From Syntrophorhabdus sp. (GTDB lineage Bacteria > Desulfobacterota > BSN033 > UBA1163): a DNA stretch of 9,147 nt. Shown here in pieces: positions 1-5,788 of the stretch (the stretch's first letter is position 1; every line of letters starts with the position of its first letter). Location: positions 1-9,147 of the forward strand of contig DYHU01000146.1 of the NCBI GenBank assembly GCA_020724025.1, read 5' to 3'. The translations under genes were made by a program, and so were the position numbers. The notes under the pieces are model-generated. The model was not told the DNA's origin. It did no database searches and worked only from the letters and a program-made list of their open reading frames with translations.

Positions 1-1541
1 GAAATCTCTGGGGTAAAACGACCACGGAAACCCAGTGGGCGATCCGGGAAGAGTTGGAGGATGATGATATTAAGAGTCTGGTCATTGGGCCGGCGGGTGA
101 AAATCTGGTGAGGTTTGCCAATGTCATGACCGGAATTAAAAATTCAGGCGGAAGAACCGGAATGGGAGCGGTCATGGGCTCAAAAAATTTAAAGGCCATT
201 GCCGCCCGCGGCACCATGGATATAAAGATCGCTTATCCAAAAGAAGCTCTCGAGTATAACAAGCGGTTTATCGATCAGATCACGAGCGCCAAGGTGAATC
301 AGACTCAGGGAACCCTTGGCACCCCCTTTATCTGGGGCGCCACCAACTCCTGGGGAGGGGTCCGATGCAGAAACTTCCAGTATAACCAGGAGCTCTATTG
401 TGATGAAATTGAGCCGGAGGCAATTGATGAGGCCTGTGCAGAAACGATGGGACCCTATCATATGGCGGGTTGCTTCGGCTGCCAGGTCCACTGCCGGGCC
501 AAATACAAAATTCCTACCGGACCTTATGCAGGAGTCTATGATGAAGGTCCGGAGTATACTTCTCAGGGCGCTTTTTGTAGTGAGCCGGACTGCCGGAGTT
601 TGGAAACCCTGTTGGTGGGTAATCACTTGGTTGATCAGTATGGAATGGATAATCTGGAAACCGGAAGCATCATCTCATGGGCGATGGAGCTCTATGAACT
701 GGGAATCCTCACGAGCAAAGAAACCGACGGTTTGGATTTGCGGTTTAGCAATGATGAGGCGCTCCTGGAGATGGTCAAGCGGATTTGCTTTAGAAAAGGC
801 TGGTTGGGTGATACGTTGGCCGAAGGAGGAATCATCGCTTCGGAGAGGATCGGAAAGAATTCGTTCGACTACCTGATCCAGGTGAAAGGGGTGAGCAATC
901 TTCACTCGGATGAGCGAGCCACACCCGCTCTGGCGCTCAATATTGCAACGGCTTCCCGGGGCTCAGACCATCTGAGAAGCCGGCCGGCGATCGACCTGTA
1001 TCATTTGCCGGTAGAAGTCATGAGAAAAATCTACAGTAGCCCGGTTCCTTATGACGGGCCATTGAGTTCAGAACATACCGAGTACATCGGCAAGCCGTGG
1101 CAGGTCTTCTGGCATGAGAACTGTTATATGGCTGTCGATTGCCTCGGCATCTGTAAGTACCACACCACCTTTTTGGGTGCGACGCTTCCCAATTTTGAAG
1201 ATTGGTCAAAAGTGATTTACTACAATACGGGGCTGGAGTTTAGCCCCCGGGAAATCTGGGACATTGCAGAGCGGTGTAATATGATGGAGCGGCTCTTTAA
1301 CCTCCGCGAAGGCTTGAAGAGAGAGGACCTTTACAGGGGCGATATGCTCAATCACCGCTACTTCGACGAGCCCACCCGAAGGGGCGCGCCCGATGTTGTG
1401 GGCAGGGTGATCGACCGGGAAAAGTTCAAGAAGATGGTGGATGAATTTTATGAGTACAAGGGCCTCGATCAAAATGGCGTTCCGAAGCCGGAAACGCTCA
1501 AGAGGCTTGGCGTGGATAAAGAGCCATCCCACCTGCTGTAA
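1..1541 (+). CDS. aor: Aldehyde:ferredoxin oxidoreductase family catalytic subunit, 5'-truncated
   Basis: This is a tungsten (or molybdenum) bis-pterin enzyme of the AOR family, which typically oxidises aldehydes to acids with ferredoxin as acceptor in the cytoplasm. The frame (codons from base 3) is open to the left edge, so the gene starts outside; 512 residues are present and roughly 100 N-terminal ones are missing against the usual 600-620. The TTG at 54 is internal, not the start. Seen in the fragment: the pterin-domain stretch GMGAVMGSKNLKAIAARG (near residues 53-70); the 4Fe-4S ligands C-x2-C-x3-C (CFGCQVHC, fragment residues 157-164, bases 471-494); the pterin-binding DxxGxD motif DQYGMD (211-216); and DCLGICK (379-385), the DxxGxC motif carrying the fourth cluster cysteine. 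A ferredoxin gene follows 72 bases after the stop and is probably co-transcribed. The substrate cannot be read from the sequence. BamB-type benzoyl-CoA reductase subunits belong to the same family but nothing here points to them. Confidence 0.93.
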   Translation, partial: NLWGKTTTETQWAIREELEDDDIKSLVIGPAGENLVRFANVMTGIKNSGGRTGMGAVMGSKNLKAIAARGTMDIKIAYPKEALEYNKRFIDQITSAKVNQTQGTLGTPFIWGATNSWGGVRCRNFQYNQELYCDEIEPEAIDEACAETMGPYHMAGCFGCQVHCRAKYKIPTGPYAGVYDEGPEYTSQGAFCSEPDCRSLETLLVGNHLVDQYGMDNLETGSIISWAMELYELGILTSKETDGLDLRFSNDEALLEMVKRICFRKGWLGDTLAEGGIIASERIGKNSFDYLIQVKGVSNLHSDERATPALALNIATASRGSDHLRSRPAIDLYHLPVEVMRKIYSSPVPYDGPLSSEHTEYIGKPWQVFWHENCYMAVDCLGICKYHTTFLGATLPNFEDWSKVIYYNTGLEFSPREIWDIAERCNMMERLFNLREGLKREDLYRGDMLNHRYFDEPTRRGAPDVVGRVIDREKFKKMVDEFYEYKGLDQNGVPKPETLKRLGVDKEPSHLL

Positions 1542-1545
1542 ATAT

Positions 1546-1595
1546 CACCCCCACCCTTACCCTCCCCCCTTGAGGGGGAGGGGAGGGTGGGGGGT
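1546..1595. repeat. C/G-rich REP-like hairpin with G-quadruplex potential
   Basis: This fills most of the AOR-ferredoxin gap. CCCTCCCCC (1560-1568) pairs with GGGGGAGGG (1574-1582) around a 5-base loop. The right arm reads G5-A-G4-A-G3-T-G6 (1574-1594), a four-run G-quadruplex motif with one-base loops on the sense strand, ending six bases before the ferredoxin Shine-Dalgarno. The left arm gives a second four-run motif on the other strand. Related sequences occur at 5635-5675 and 5702-5743. There is no T-tract, so it is not a classical terminator. Confidence 0.8.
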
Positions 1596-1613
1596 AACGA
1601 AAGGAGAAAGTCA

Positions 1614-2123
1614 ATGGAACCCATGGGTAAAGTTCTTGCAATCAGTCCCGAAAAGTGCACCGGCTGCAGGCTCTGTGAGCTTGTCTGCTCGGTTTTCCAT
1701 GATGGCGTATCCAATGCCGCTCGAAGCCGGATCAAGATCGTGAAATGGGAATCAGAGGGGCTTTACATCCCCATGTCCTGTCAGCAGTGCCAGGACGCTC
1801 CCTGTATGATCGTTTGCCCTGTGAAGGCCATTTCCCGCGATGAGAAGCTGAGCCGGGTGATGGTGAACCAAAATATCTGCATCGGTTGCCGTTCCTGCGT
1901 GACGGTCTGCCCCTTTGGCGCGATGGGTTTTAATGTCATCGACCGAAAGAATTTTAAGTGCGATCTCTGCGATGGAGATCCGCAGTGCGTTCGTTTCTGT
2001 GAGATCAAAGCCGTAGATTATGTGGATGCGGACCGGGTCAGTATCTCCAAGAAGAAGGCGGCGGCCGAGAAAATCACTGCGGCTCAAAGGCAGGCGATCG
2101 CTTTAGAGTCAGAATCACGCTAA
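1614..2123 (+). CDS. Four-cluster [4Fe-4S] ferredoxin-like electron-transfer subunit (AOR partner)
   Basis: A 169-residue polyferredoxin of the DmsB/NrfC/HycB type, presumably the electron carrier for the AOR encoded just upstream; small four-cluster subunits are known partners of bacterial AORs (for example AorA of the Aromatoleum enzyme). Sixteen cysteines form four motifs: CTGCRLCELVC (C15,18,21,25), CQQCQDAPCMIVC (C56,59,64,68), CIGCRSCVTVC (C89,92,95,99) and CDLCDGDPQCVRFC (C116,119,125,129). No signal peptide or membrane segment is seen, so it is probably cytoplasmic. The chosen ATG at 1614 has AAGGAG at 1601-1606 with 7-base spacing; the in-frame GTG at 1587 lies inside the G-rich repeat and is unlikely. 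It is a clear paralogue of the ferredoxin at 5789-6274, with the same cysteine spacing and a matching tail ending in a KKK-A-A stretch. Confidence 0.9.
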   Translation: MEPMGKVLAISPEKCTGCRLCELVCSVFHDGVSNAARSRIKIVKWESEGLYIPMSCQQCQDAPCMIVCPVKAISRDEKLSRVMVNQNICIGCRSCVTVCPFGAMGFNVIDRKNFKCDLCDGDPQCVRFCEIKAVDYVDADRVSISKKKAAAEKITAAQRQAIALESESR

Positions 2124-2158
2124 GACAAATCGACCCGGCAGGCGCTGGAACGGTTCGT

Positions 2159-2186
2159 CTTTGTCACCCTGAACTTGTTTCAGAAT
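2159..2186. repeat. Short dispersed repeat remnant
   Basis: The sequence CACCCTGAACTTGTTTCAG (2165-2183) with its TTGT lead-in has an imperfect hairpin (CTGAA/TTCAG). It resembles a short intergenic repeat common in environmental anaerobe genomes; that comparison is from general knowledge. It is probably degenerate, as the right arm continues as AATC. Confidence 0.4.
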
Positions 2187-2211
2187 CAGCATGAGGCATT
2201 AACATAAACCC

Positions 2212-2240
2212 AAAAGGGGCTGGTTCTATCAGCCCCTTTT
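2212..2240. terminator. Bidirectional intrinsic terminator
   Basis: A perfect 11-bp inverted repeat AAAAGGGGCTG / CAGCCCCTTTT encloses a 7-base loop. The GC-rich core is flanked by A4 and T4, so it can end transcription in both directions. It lies between the convergent ferredoxin (+, ends 2123) and radical SAM gene (-, ends 2325) and probably serves both. Confidence 0.88.
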
Positions 2241-2324
2241 CTATGTCCTCCAAGATTTAACTTCAAAATATCAGACCCCCCTCGTTCACGACATTGGCCA
2301 GCCTGACCCTGCCCTCCCTCGAGT

Positions 2325-3737
2325 TCAGGAGGAACGTCTTCTTTTTCTACGTTTTCGTCTGGCCAACCCATACATGAGGAGAGGTAGTTTAAAAAATGCA
2401 TCCGTCAAGTCACGGCCACTGGCAAGCCCAATTCGCCGGGCTTTTCTGATGATATGGATGATCTGCGGTAGATCGTAGAACTCCGACCGGATCCGGTTAC
2501 GGATTTGCTTCAGTTCCTTGCGCCCGTAATGGTCCGAATACACGGAACCGCCGATACGTTTGTAGTAGTAGCCCGGGGTTTCTTCAACCACTTCCTTTAG
2601 TGGCGAGAACCTCTCAACGCGGAGTTTCTGAAAACTGATGGAATCCAGCTTGATCTCCTTCGCGAACTTCGGGATGTAAAGCATCTCTTCTTCCGTCTCG
2701 CTGATGTTGCCGTAGATGAAGTACCCATGCAGATAGAAGTCATGTTGCGTCAGGACCGCAAACGCATCCCGAACCTGCTGTTGGGTGATGCCCTTTTGAA
2801 GCTGCTCCAGGATCCGGTCGTGCGGCGACTCGATCCCGATCAGGAAGACTTTAAAACCCGCTTTCTCCGCCTTGTCGAGGACCCTGCGATGCTTTGCGAT
2901 GTCAATCCGGGCCTGGACAACAAAGATCTTTTTGATCTTGTTCTCGATAATCAGATCGCAAAGCTGTTCGCTCCTCTTCGGGTTCGTGAAGAAGTTGTCA
3001 TCGCTGAAAAGCACGACATCGGCTGTAACCGTCTTCAATTCTTCGATGACCGATTCGACCGGTCGTTCCGTGTAGCTTCTTTTCTGGCCGAGTGGATTGA
3101 GACTGAATGTACAGAACTTGCATTTGAACGGACATCCCCTCGTTGTCAGCACCGTGTCGAACGTATGGCTGCTGAGTCGAACACCGTGTTTAACCAGGCA
3201 ATAATCCTGCTTTCTGAGGGACCGGTCAGGAAACGGAATACGGGTAATGTCAGGCAGAGGATGGATTTCGTTGTGGACGACTCCTCCGTTCTCTCGATAG
3301 GAAAGTCCACGGATGTCCATGTACGGAACCCCCGTGACAACCTGTTTGATGATCTCTTCGCCCTCACCTCGTACGATTATGTCGATATTCGGGCAACGGT
3401 TGAACAGATACTCGACTTCCTCCGTTGCTTTGTAGCCTCCGACGACTGTGCAGACCTCAGGAGGCAGCTGGGAGAGGAAATCACAGACGTTTTCAAACCG
3501 GGATTCCCATCGGATACTGACGCATAGAAGATCGATCTCGTCCCTGATAAACTTGCTGAGCGCCTTCGGGTCCTGATAGGCCTTCTCATGTCGAAGGTCG
3601 AGAAGCGTCACCTTGCCGACCAGGTCTTTCATGCTCGCGGAGATATACTCAAGGCCGGTCGGAGGGAACATCCCAATGAGTGCGGTAGAATCCCCGAAAT
3701 ACGGGTTCAGGGCGAGGGCGTGTTTGTACTTGATCAT
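2325..3737 (-). CDS. B12-binding-like domain / radical SAM protein
   Basis: A 470-residue radical SAM enzyme of the cobalamin-domain (BchE-like) architecture. The N-terminal third looks like a B12-binding Rossmann domain: LNPYFGD (10-16), MFPPTGLEYISASM (23-36), VVGGYKATEEVEYL (98-111) and VRGEGEE (122-128). The DxHxxG lower-ligand motif is absent where one would look for it (TLLDLRHEK, 44-52), so base-off cobalamin binding through histidine is not supported. The radical SAM domain has the cluster motif CPFKCKFC (C202, C206, C209), SDDNFF (245-250) and IGIES (300-304). The C-terminus ends in an unusually basic run, ARRKRRKRRRSS. The start at 3737 fits the family's usual opening but has no Shine-Dalgarno. 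It is monocistronic, between a terminator and repeats. Reaction and substrate are unknown; a methylase or cyclase role would be a guess. Confidence 0.88.
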   Translation of the reverse strand: MIKYKHALALNPYFGDSTALIGMFPPTGLEYISASMKDLVGKVTLLDLRHEKAYQDPKALSKFIRDEIDLLCVSIRWESRFENVCDFLSQLPPEVCTVVGGYKATEEVEYLFNRCPNIDIIVRGEGEEIIKQVVTGVPYMDIRGLSYRENGGVVHNEIHPLPDITRIPFPDRSLRKQDYCLVKHGVRLSSHTFDTVLTTRGCPFKCKFCTFSLNPLGQKRSYTERPVESVIEELKTVTADVVLFSDDNFFTNPKRSEQLCDLIIENKIKKIFVVQARIDIAKHRRVLDKAEKAGFKVFLIGIESPHDRILEQLQKGITQQQVRDAFAVLTQHDFYLHGYFIYGNISETEEEMLYIPKFAKEIKLDSISFQKLRVERFSPLKEVVEETPGYYYKRIGGSVYSDHYGRKELKQIRNRIRSEFYDLPQIIHIIRKARRIGLASGRDLTDAFFKLPLLMYGLARRKRRKRRRSS

Positions 3738-3746
3738 GTAGTAGGA

Positions 3747-3775
3747 ATTATAGTGAGAAAAAACCGCAGATGCAA
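3747..3775 (-). promoter_or_regulatory. Putative promoter of the radical SAM gene, near-leaderless transcript
   Basis: On the minus strand there is a perfect -10, TATAAT (3752-3747), 17 bases from a weak -35, TTGCAT (3775-3770). Only nine bases separate the -10 from the ATG, so initiation would fall at or a few bases before the start codon. No Shine-Dalgarno exists there, consistent with leaderless translation. Confidence 0.55.
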
Positions 3776-3810
3776 GGAAATAGAAACAACCTCCAAAACA
3801 TCTGCTGTTT
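3761..3810. promoter_or_regulatory. Interrupted inverted repeat overlapping the radical SAM promoter
   Basis: AAACCGCAGATG (3761-3772) and CATCTGCTGTTT (3799-3810) pair at 11 of 12 positions across 26 bases. The left arm overlaps the putative -35. It could be a pair of regulator half-sites; no regulator can be named. Confidence 0.35.
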
Positions 3811-3909
3811 GTGGATCCTGGGAGCGTGGAACCTCAGCCTAACGGACCGGTCTCGCCGGATTTTCCAGTAGGTCTTAGGACAATCCATTTCCTTTCTTTT
3901 GCAATATCT

Positions 3910-4063
3910 GATGGTCTCGTAAAAAGTCTGAAAAGGAGATTTTTGTCATTCCTGCCCCGTATCAAGTACGGGATAAACTCCAGCAGGAATTCAGTATTTT
4001 CATATAGTTAGAATTCTCTGGATTCCCGTTTTCACGGGAATGACGACTTTTTTCAATTCCATC
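3910..4063. mobile_element. MITE-like element, copy 1 (154 bp, TSD ATATCT)
   Basis: A non-coding element that starts with GATGGTCTCGTAAAAAGTC and ends in a diverged inverted copy (GACTTTTTTCAATTCCATC). It is flanked by exact 6-base direct repeats ATATCT at 3904-3909 and 4064-4069. Inside are an imperfect hairpin and ATTCCCGT-TTTC-ACGGGAAT. It matches, in opposite orientation, the element at 7377-7508 over its whole length, apart from about 22 extra bases around CCCGTATCAAGTACGGG (3957-3973). It occupies the gap between the radical SAM promoter and the 3' end of the moaD-like gene; no gene is seen in 3738-4090. Confidence 0.85.
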
Positions 4064-4090
4064 ATATCTGGGTTTATTTAATTTCTTTTC

Positions 4091-4363
4091 TTATCCGCCG
4101 GCGAGCATGATGATGAGGTGAATCTCGTCGCCATCCTTGACGGATTTGACGAGTTCATTCGGGTGGGCGCTGGCATGATTTAAATAGACTTCAACGATGT
4201 TGTTCAGTTTATCTTTTCTGGCAAAGATCGCTTTTTCCATTCCTGGAAACTGCTGGATGAGGTGGTTCAAACATTCCCCAACGGTCTTTCCCTCTACGGC
4301 CACGACCTCCTGGCCGTCGGTAAATCGTCGATGCGTTGCATGAATGTGTACCCTGACGGACAT
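4091..4363 (-). CDS. MoaD/ThiS-like ubiquitin-fold sulfur carrier
   Basis: A 90-residue beta-grasp protein ending in LAGG. The terminal Gly-Gly is the hallmark of MoaD/ThiS carriers, which are adenylated by a MoeB/ThiF E1 and then thiocarboxylated to donate sulfur, in MoaD's case to the pterin dithiolene of Mo/W cofactor. The segment KDGDEIHLIIMLAGG (76-90) matches the family C-terminus. The start at 4363 has AAGGA (4371-4375) with 7-base spacing. It is last in the ThiS-like/MoeB-like/MoaD-like group, 59 bases after the moeB stop. It differs clearly in sequence from the carrier at 5179-5466, so the two may serve different acceptors. A role in tungstopterin supply for AOR is inferred from context. 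Confidence 0.85.
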   Translation of the reverse strand: MSVRVHIHATHRRFTDGQEVVAVEGKTVGECLNHLIQQFPGMEKAIFARKDKLNNIVEVYLNHASAHPNELVKSVKDGDEIHLIIMLAGG

Positions 4364-4383
4364 GTCTTATTCCTTGCGCCCGA

Positions 4384-4411
4384 GTAGGGGCAATTCATGA
4401 ATTGCCCCTAC
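4384..4411. repeat. 28-bp perfect palindrome between moeB-like and moaD-like genes
   Basis: GTAGGGGCAATTCA is followed immediately by its exact reverse complement, with no spacer. In the minus-strand mRNA it would fold into a hairpin eight bases before the moaD-like Shine-Dalgarno. It resembles short dispersed palindromes widespread in environmental bacterial genomes (general knowledge). No flanking duplication was seen. Confidence 0.85.
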
Positions 4412-4422
4412 AGAATGGTTTT

Positions 4423-5160
4423 TCAATCTGCCAATGATCCGCAGTGATCGCAATCCGGGTTTCTGTTGACAGCAAATTCAGTGAAAATACCCTCCAACCC
4501 ATCATACAGGAGTAGCCGATTGGTCAGGAGTTGACCAATCCCTAAAAGATATTTAATCACCTCAGTCGCCTGAATACTGCCAATGACTCCCGGGGTTACG
4601 CCAATGACAGGAAACTTTTCTTCCGGCACCGGACCCCGATACAGGCACCTCAGGCAGGCTGTTTTTCCTGGAAGGATGGTCATGGCTCTTCCTTCAAAGC
4701 CTTTCACAGCTCCGTGAAAGAAGGGGATGTTTTTCTCAATCGCACAGCGATTGAGGATGTAGCGCGCTGGTAAGTTATCCATTGCATCCACGATGGCATC
4801 ACAGCCCTCCACCAGCCGGGAAACATTGGCTTCGGTTATGATTTCGTCGATCGATTCAATCTCGACCGCCCGATTAAGGTTTCTCAATTTTATTCCGGCT
4901 GAATCGACCTTCTTTTTCCCGATGTCCTCTTCCCAGTGCAGAACCTGCCGGTTCAGGTTGCTCAACGACACCCGGTCATGATCGATCAACCGGATCATTC
5001 CTATTCCGGCAGCGGTCAGGTAGAGGGCGACAGGAGAACCAAGTCCGCCCGCGCCAGCGATGGCCACCCGTGATTTCTTAAGCCTTTCCTGCCCTTCCGG
5101 TCCGATCTCATCGATCATGATCTGTCTATCATACCTTTCCCGTTCTCCCGGTGTCAGCAT
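4423..5160 (-). CDS. moeB: MoeB/ThiF/HesA-family adenylyltransferase (E1-like)
   Basis: A 245-residue enzyme that would activate the C-terminal glycine of MoaD/ThiS-type carriers with ATP. Visible features: the N-terminal ERYDRQI (8-14); the nucleotide loop GAGGLGSP (36-43); LIDHDRVSLSNLNRQ (58-72) with the conserved aspartate and NRQ arginine; DAMDNLPAR (125-133); and two zinc-binding CxxC pairs, C169/C172 (CLRC) and C237/C240 (CDHC). No rhodanese domain follows, so sulfur must come from elsewhere. At the usual ThiF cysteine position (before the GVxG-xxGVIG segment) this protein reads KFPVIGVTPGVIG, with no cysteine, which fits a MoeB-like pure adenylation role. The start is supported by GGAGG six bases upstream of the ATG. 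It lies 18 bases after one carrier gene and 59 before another, so it may serve both. Confidence 0.9.
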   Translation of the reverse strand: MLTPGERERYDRQIMIDEIGPEGQERLKKSRVAIAGAGGLGSPVALYLTAAGIGMIRLIDHDRVSLSNLNRQVLHWEEDIGKKKVDSAGIKLRNLNRAVEIESIDEIITEANVSRLVEGCDAIVDAMDNLPARYILNRCAIEKNIPFFHGAVKGFEGRAMTILPGKTACLRCLYRGPVPEEKFPVIGVTPGVIGSIQATEVIKYLLGIGQLLTNRLLLYDGLEGIFTEFAVNRNPDCDHCGSLAD

Positions 5161-5178
5161 TGCAATCCTCCGCCTCCA

Positions 5179-5466
5179 TCAGCCACCTGCGAGGAGTAAC
5201 ATGAAAGTCAGCGTATCGCCTTCCTTTAAGGGGGTATCGTGTTTATTGGCAGGAATCAACGGACCCCCATTAATTGTAATCTGGACCATTAGATCAAAGT
5301 TTCCTTCGGGGTCATAGAAAGCTTCTCTCGCTTTTTTGCCATAACGATTAATTAATTCATCGATGACATCCTTCACCGTCTCTCCGGAGGTCTCCAGTTC
5401 CAACTTCTTCTTTCCAATGACCTTGGTGAGCATCGGGAGACCCAGAAATTCAATATTGACCTTCAT
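5179..5466 (-). CDS. ThiS/MoaD-like ubiquitin-fold sulfur carrier
   Basis: A 95-residue beta-grasp protein (MKVNIEFLG...) ending in LLLAGG, the Gly-Gly tail that an E1-like enzyme adenylates. The LKEGDTLTFMLLLAGG region (80-95) is typical of MoaD/ThiS carriers, and the internal insertion (FYDPEGNFDLMVQITING, 50-67) resembles MoaD-like members found beside AOR genes. The start at 5466 has AAAGGA with 6-base spacing. Its stop is 18 bases from the moeB-like start, so the pair is almost certainly co-transcribed. No clear promoter was found upstream in 5467-5788, so it may depend on read-through from the nrfD-ferredoxin genes. Cofactor sulfuration for the AOR is inferred; a thiamine role is less likely with no thi genes in view. 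Confidence 0.87.
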   Translation of the reverse strand: MKVNIEFLGLPMLTKVIGKKKLELETSGETVKDVIDELINRYGKKAREAFYDPEGNFDLMVQITINGGPLIPANKHDTPLKEGDTLTFMLLLAGG

Positions 5467-5510
5467 TGCTTATCCTTTGGCTTACGCTGAGTGGTACTAA
5501 ATCTTTTCAA

Positions 5511-5566
5511 ATCCCAATAACCAAGCCCCAAGCTCCCAATAATAACCAATCACCAATGACCCCAAA
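5511..5566. repeat. Quasi-tandem C/A-rich tract
   Basis: Degenerate reiterations of the type CCCAATAACCAA, CCCCAAGCTCCCAATAA and CCAATCACCAATGACC. Such low-complexity intergenic tracts are common in environmental anaerobe genomes (general knowledge). No coding potential is supported. Confidence 0.5.
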
Positions 5567-5634
5567 ATGTTTGATTATTGGATTCCTACACAATAAAGTG
5601 TGAGGATTTATCTCTAACATTTTTACACAAAAAA

Positions 5635-5675
5635 TCTCCCCTCCCCAACGTGGGAGGGGATGAAGGGGAGGGGGG
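5635..5675. repeat. C/G-rich REP-like unit A
   Basis: TCTCCCCTCCCC, a short loop, GGGAGGGGATGAAGGGGAGGGGGG. It forms a hairpin and has four G-runs (G3, G4, G4, G6) on + with loops of 1, 5 and 1 bases. It is related to the element at 1546-1595 and inverted relative to unit B. Confidence 0.75.
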
Positions 5676-5701
5676 ACCAAATTCAGACCAAATCTCTTTT
5701 G

Positions 5702-5743
5702 TCCACCCCCACCCACACCCTCCCCCATCGAAAGGGGGAGGGA
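5702..5743. repeat. C/G-rich REP-like unit B
   Basis: CCACCCCCACCCACACCC (5703-5720) is followed by the hairpin CCCTCCCCC-ATCGAAA-GGGGGAGGG. On the minus strand, which is the mRNA sense here, it gives four G-runs with loops of 1, 3 and 1 bases. With unit A it forms an inverted pair separated by about 26 bases. Confidence 0.75.
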
Positions 5744-5788
5744 ATCTTAAGGAAATTTCAAATATATTTGGTTGGAATTTAGTGCTTC

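Larger units (their letters stand above)
5467..5788. other. 322-bp gene-free gap filled with repeats
   Basis: This lies between the second ferredoxin and the thiS-like gene. From right to left in transcription order it holds two oppositely oriented C/G-rich hairpin units (5702-5743 and 5635-5675), an AT-rich stretch (5576-5634) and a quasi-repetitive CCAATAACCAAG-type tract (5511-5566). I see no convincing open frame, terminator with T-tract, or promoter. Confidence 0.7.

Noticed and set aside
316..876. 186-codon open frame on + within AOR
   Set aside because: It is an alternative frame of the AOR gene, whose own frame holds all the family motifs.
1..1541. AOR-family gene as BamB, the benzoyl-CoA reductase active-site subunit
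   Set aside because: BamB is in the same family and has ferredoxin-like neighbours, but the cluster motif here (CFGCQVHC) and other blocks do not match what I recall of BamB, and no other bam genes are present. A phylogeny would settle it.
2727..3527. 266-codon open frame on + inside the radical SAM gene
   Set aside because: It is antisense to a gene with clear family motifs, its translation resembles no family I recognise, and it lacks a ribosome site.
3843..3862. CCGG-containing hairpin near 3846-3858 as a terminator
   Set aside because: The stem is only four bases and has a weak T-run, too little to support a call.
3811..4011. 66-codon open frame on + over MITE copy 1
   Set aside because: It is a translation of the dispersed repeat and its flank, with no ribosome site or homology.
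5635..5743. Repeat pair as a CRISPR remnant
   Set aside because: The units are inverted, C/G low-complexity hairpins with one spacer-like gap and no cas genes; they fit REP-type repeats.
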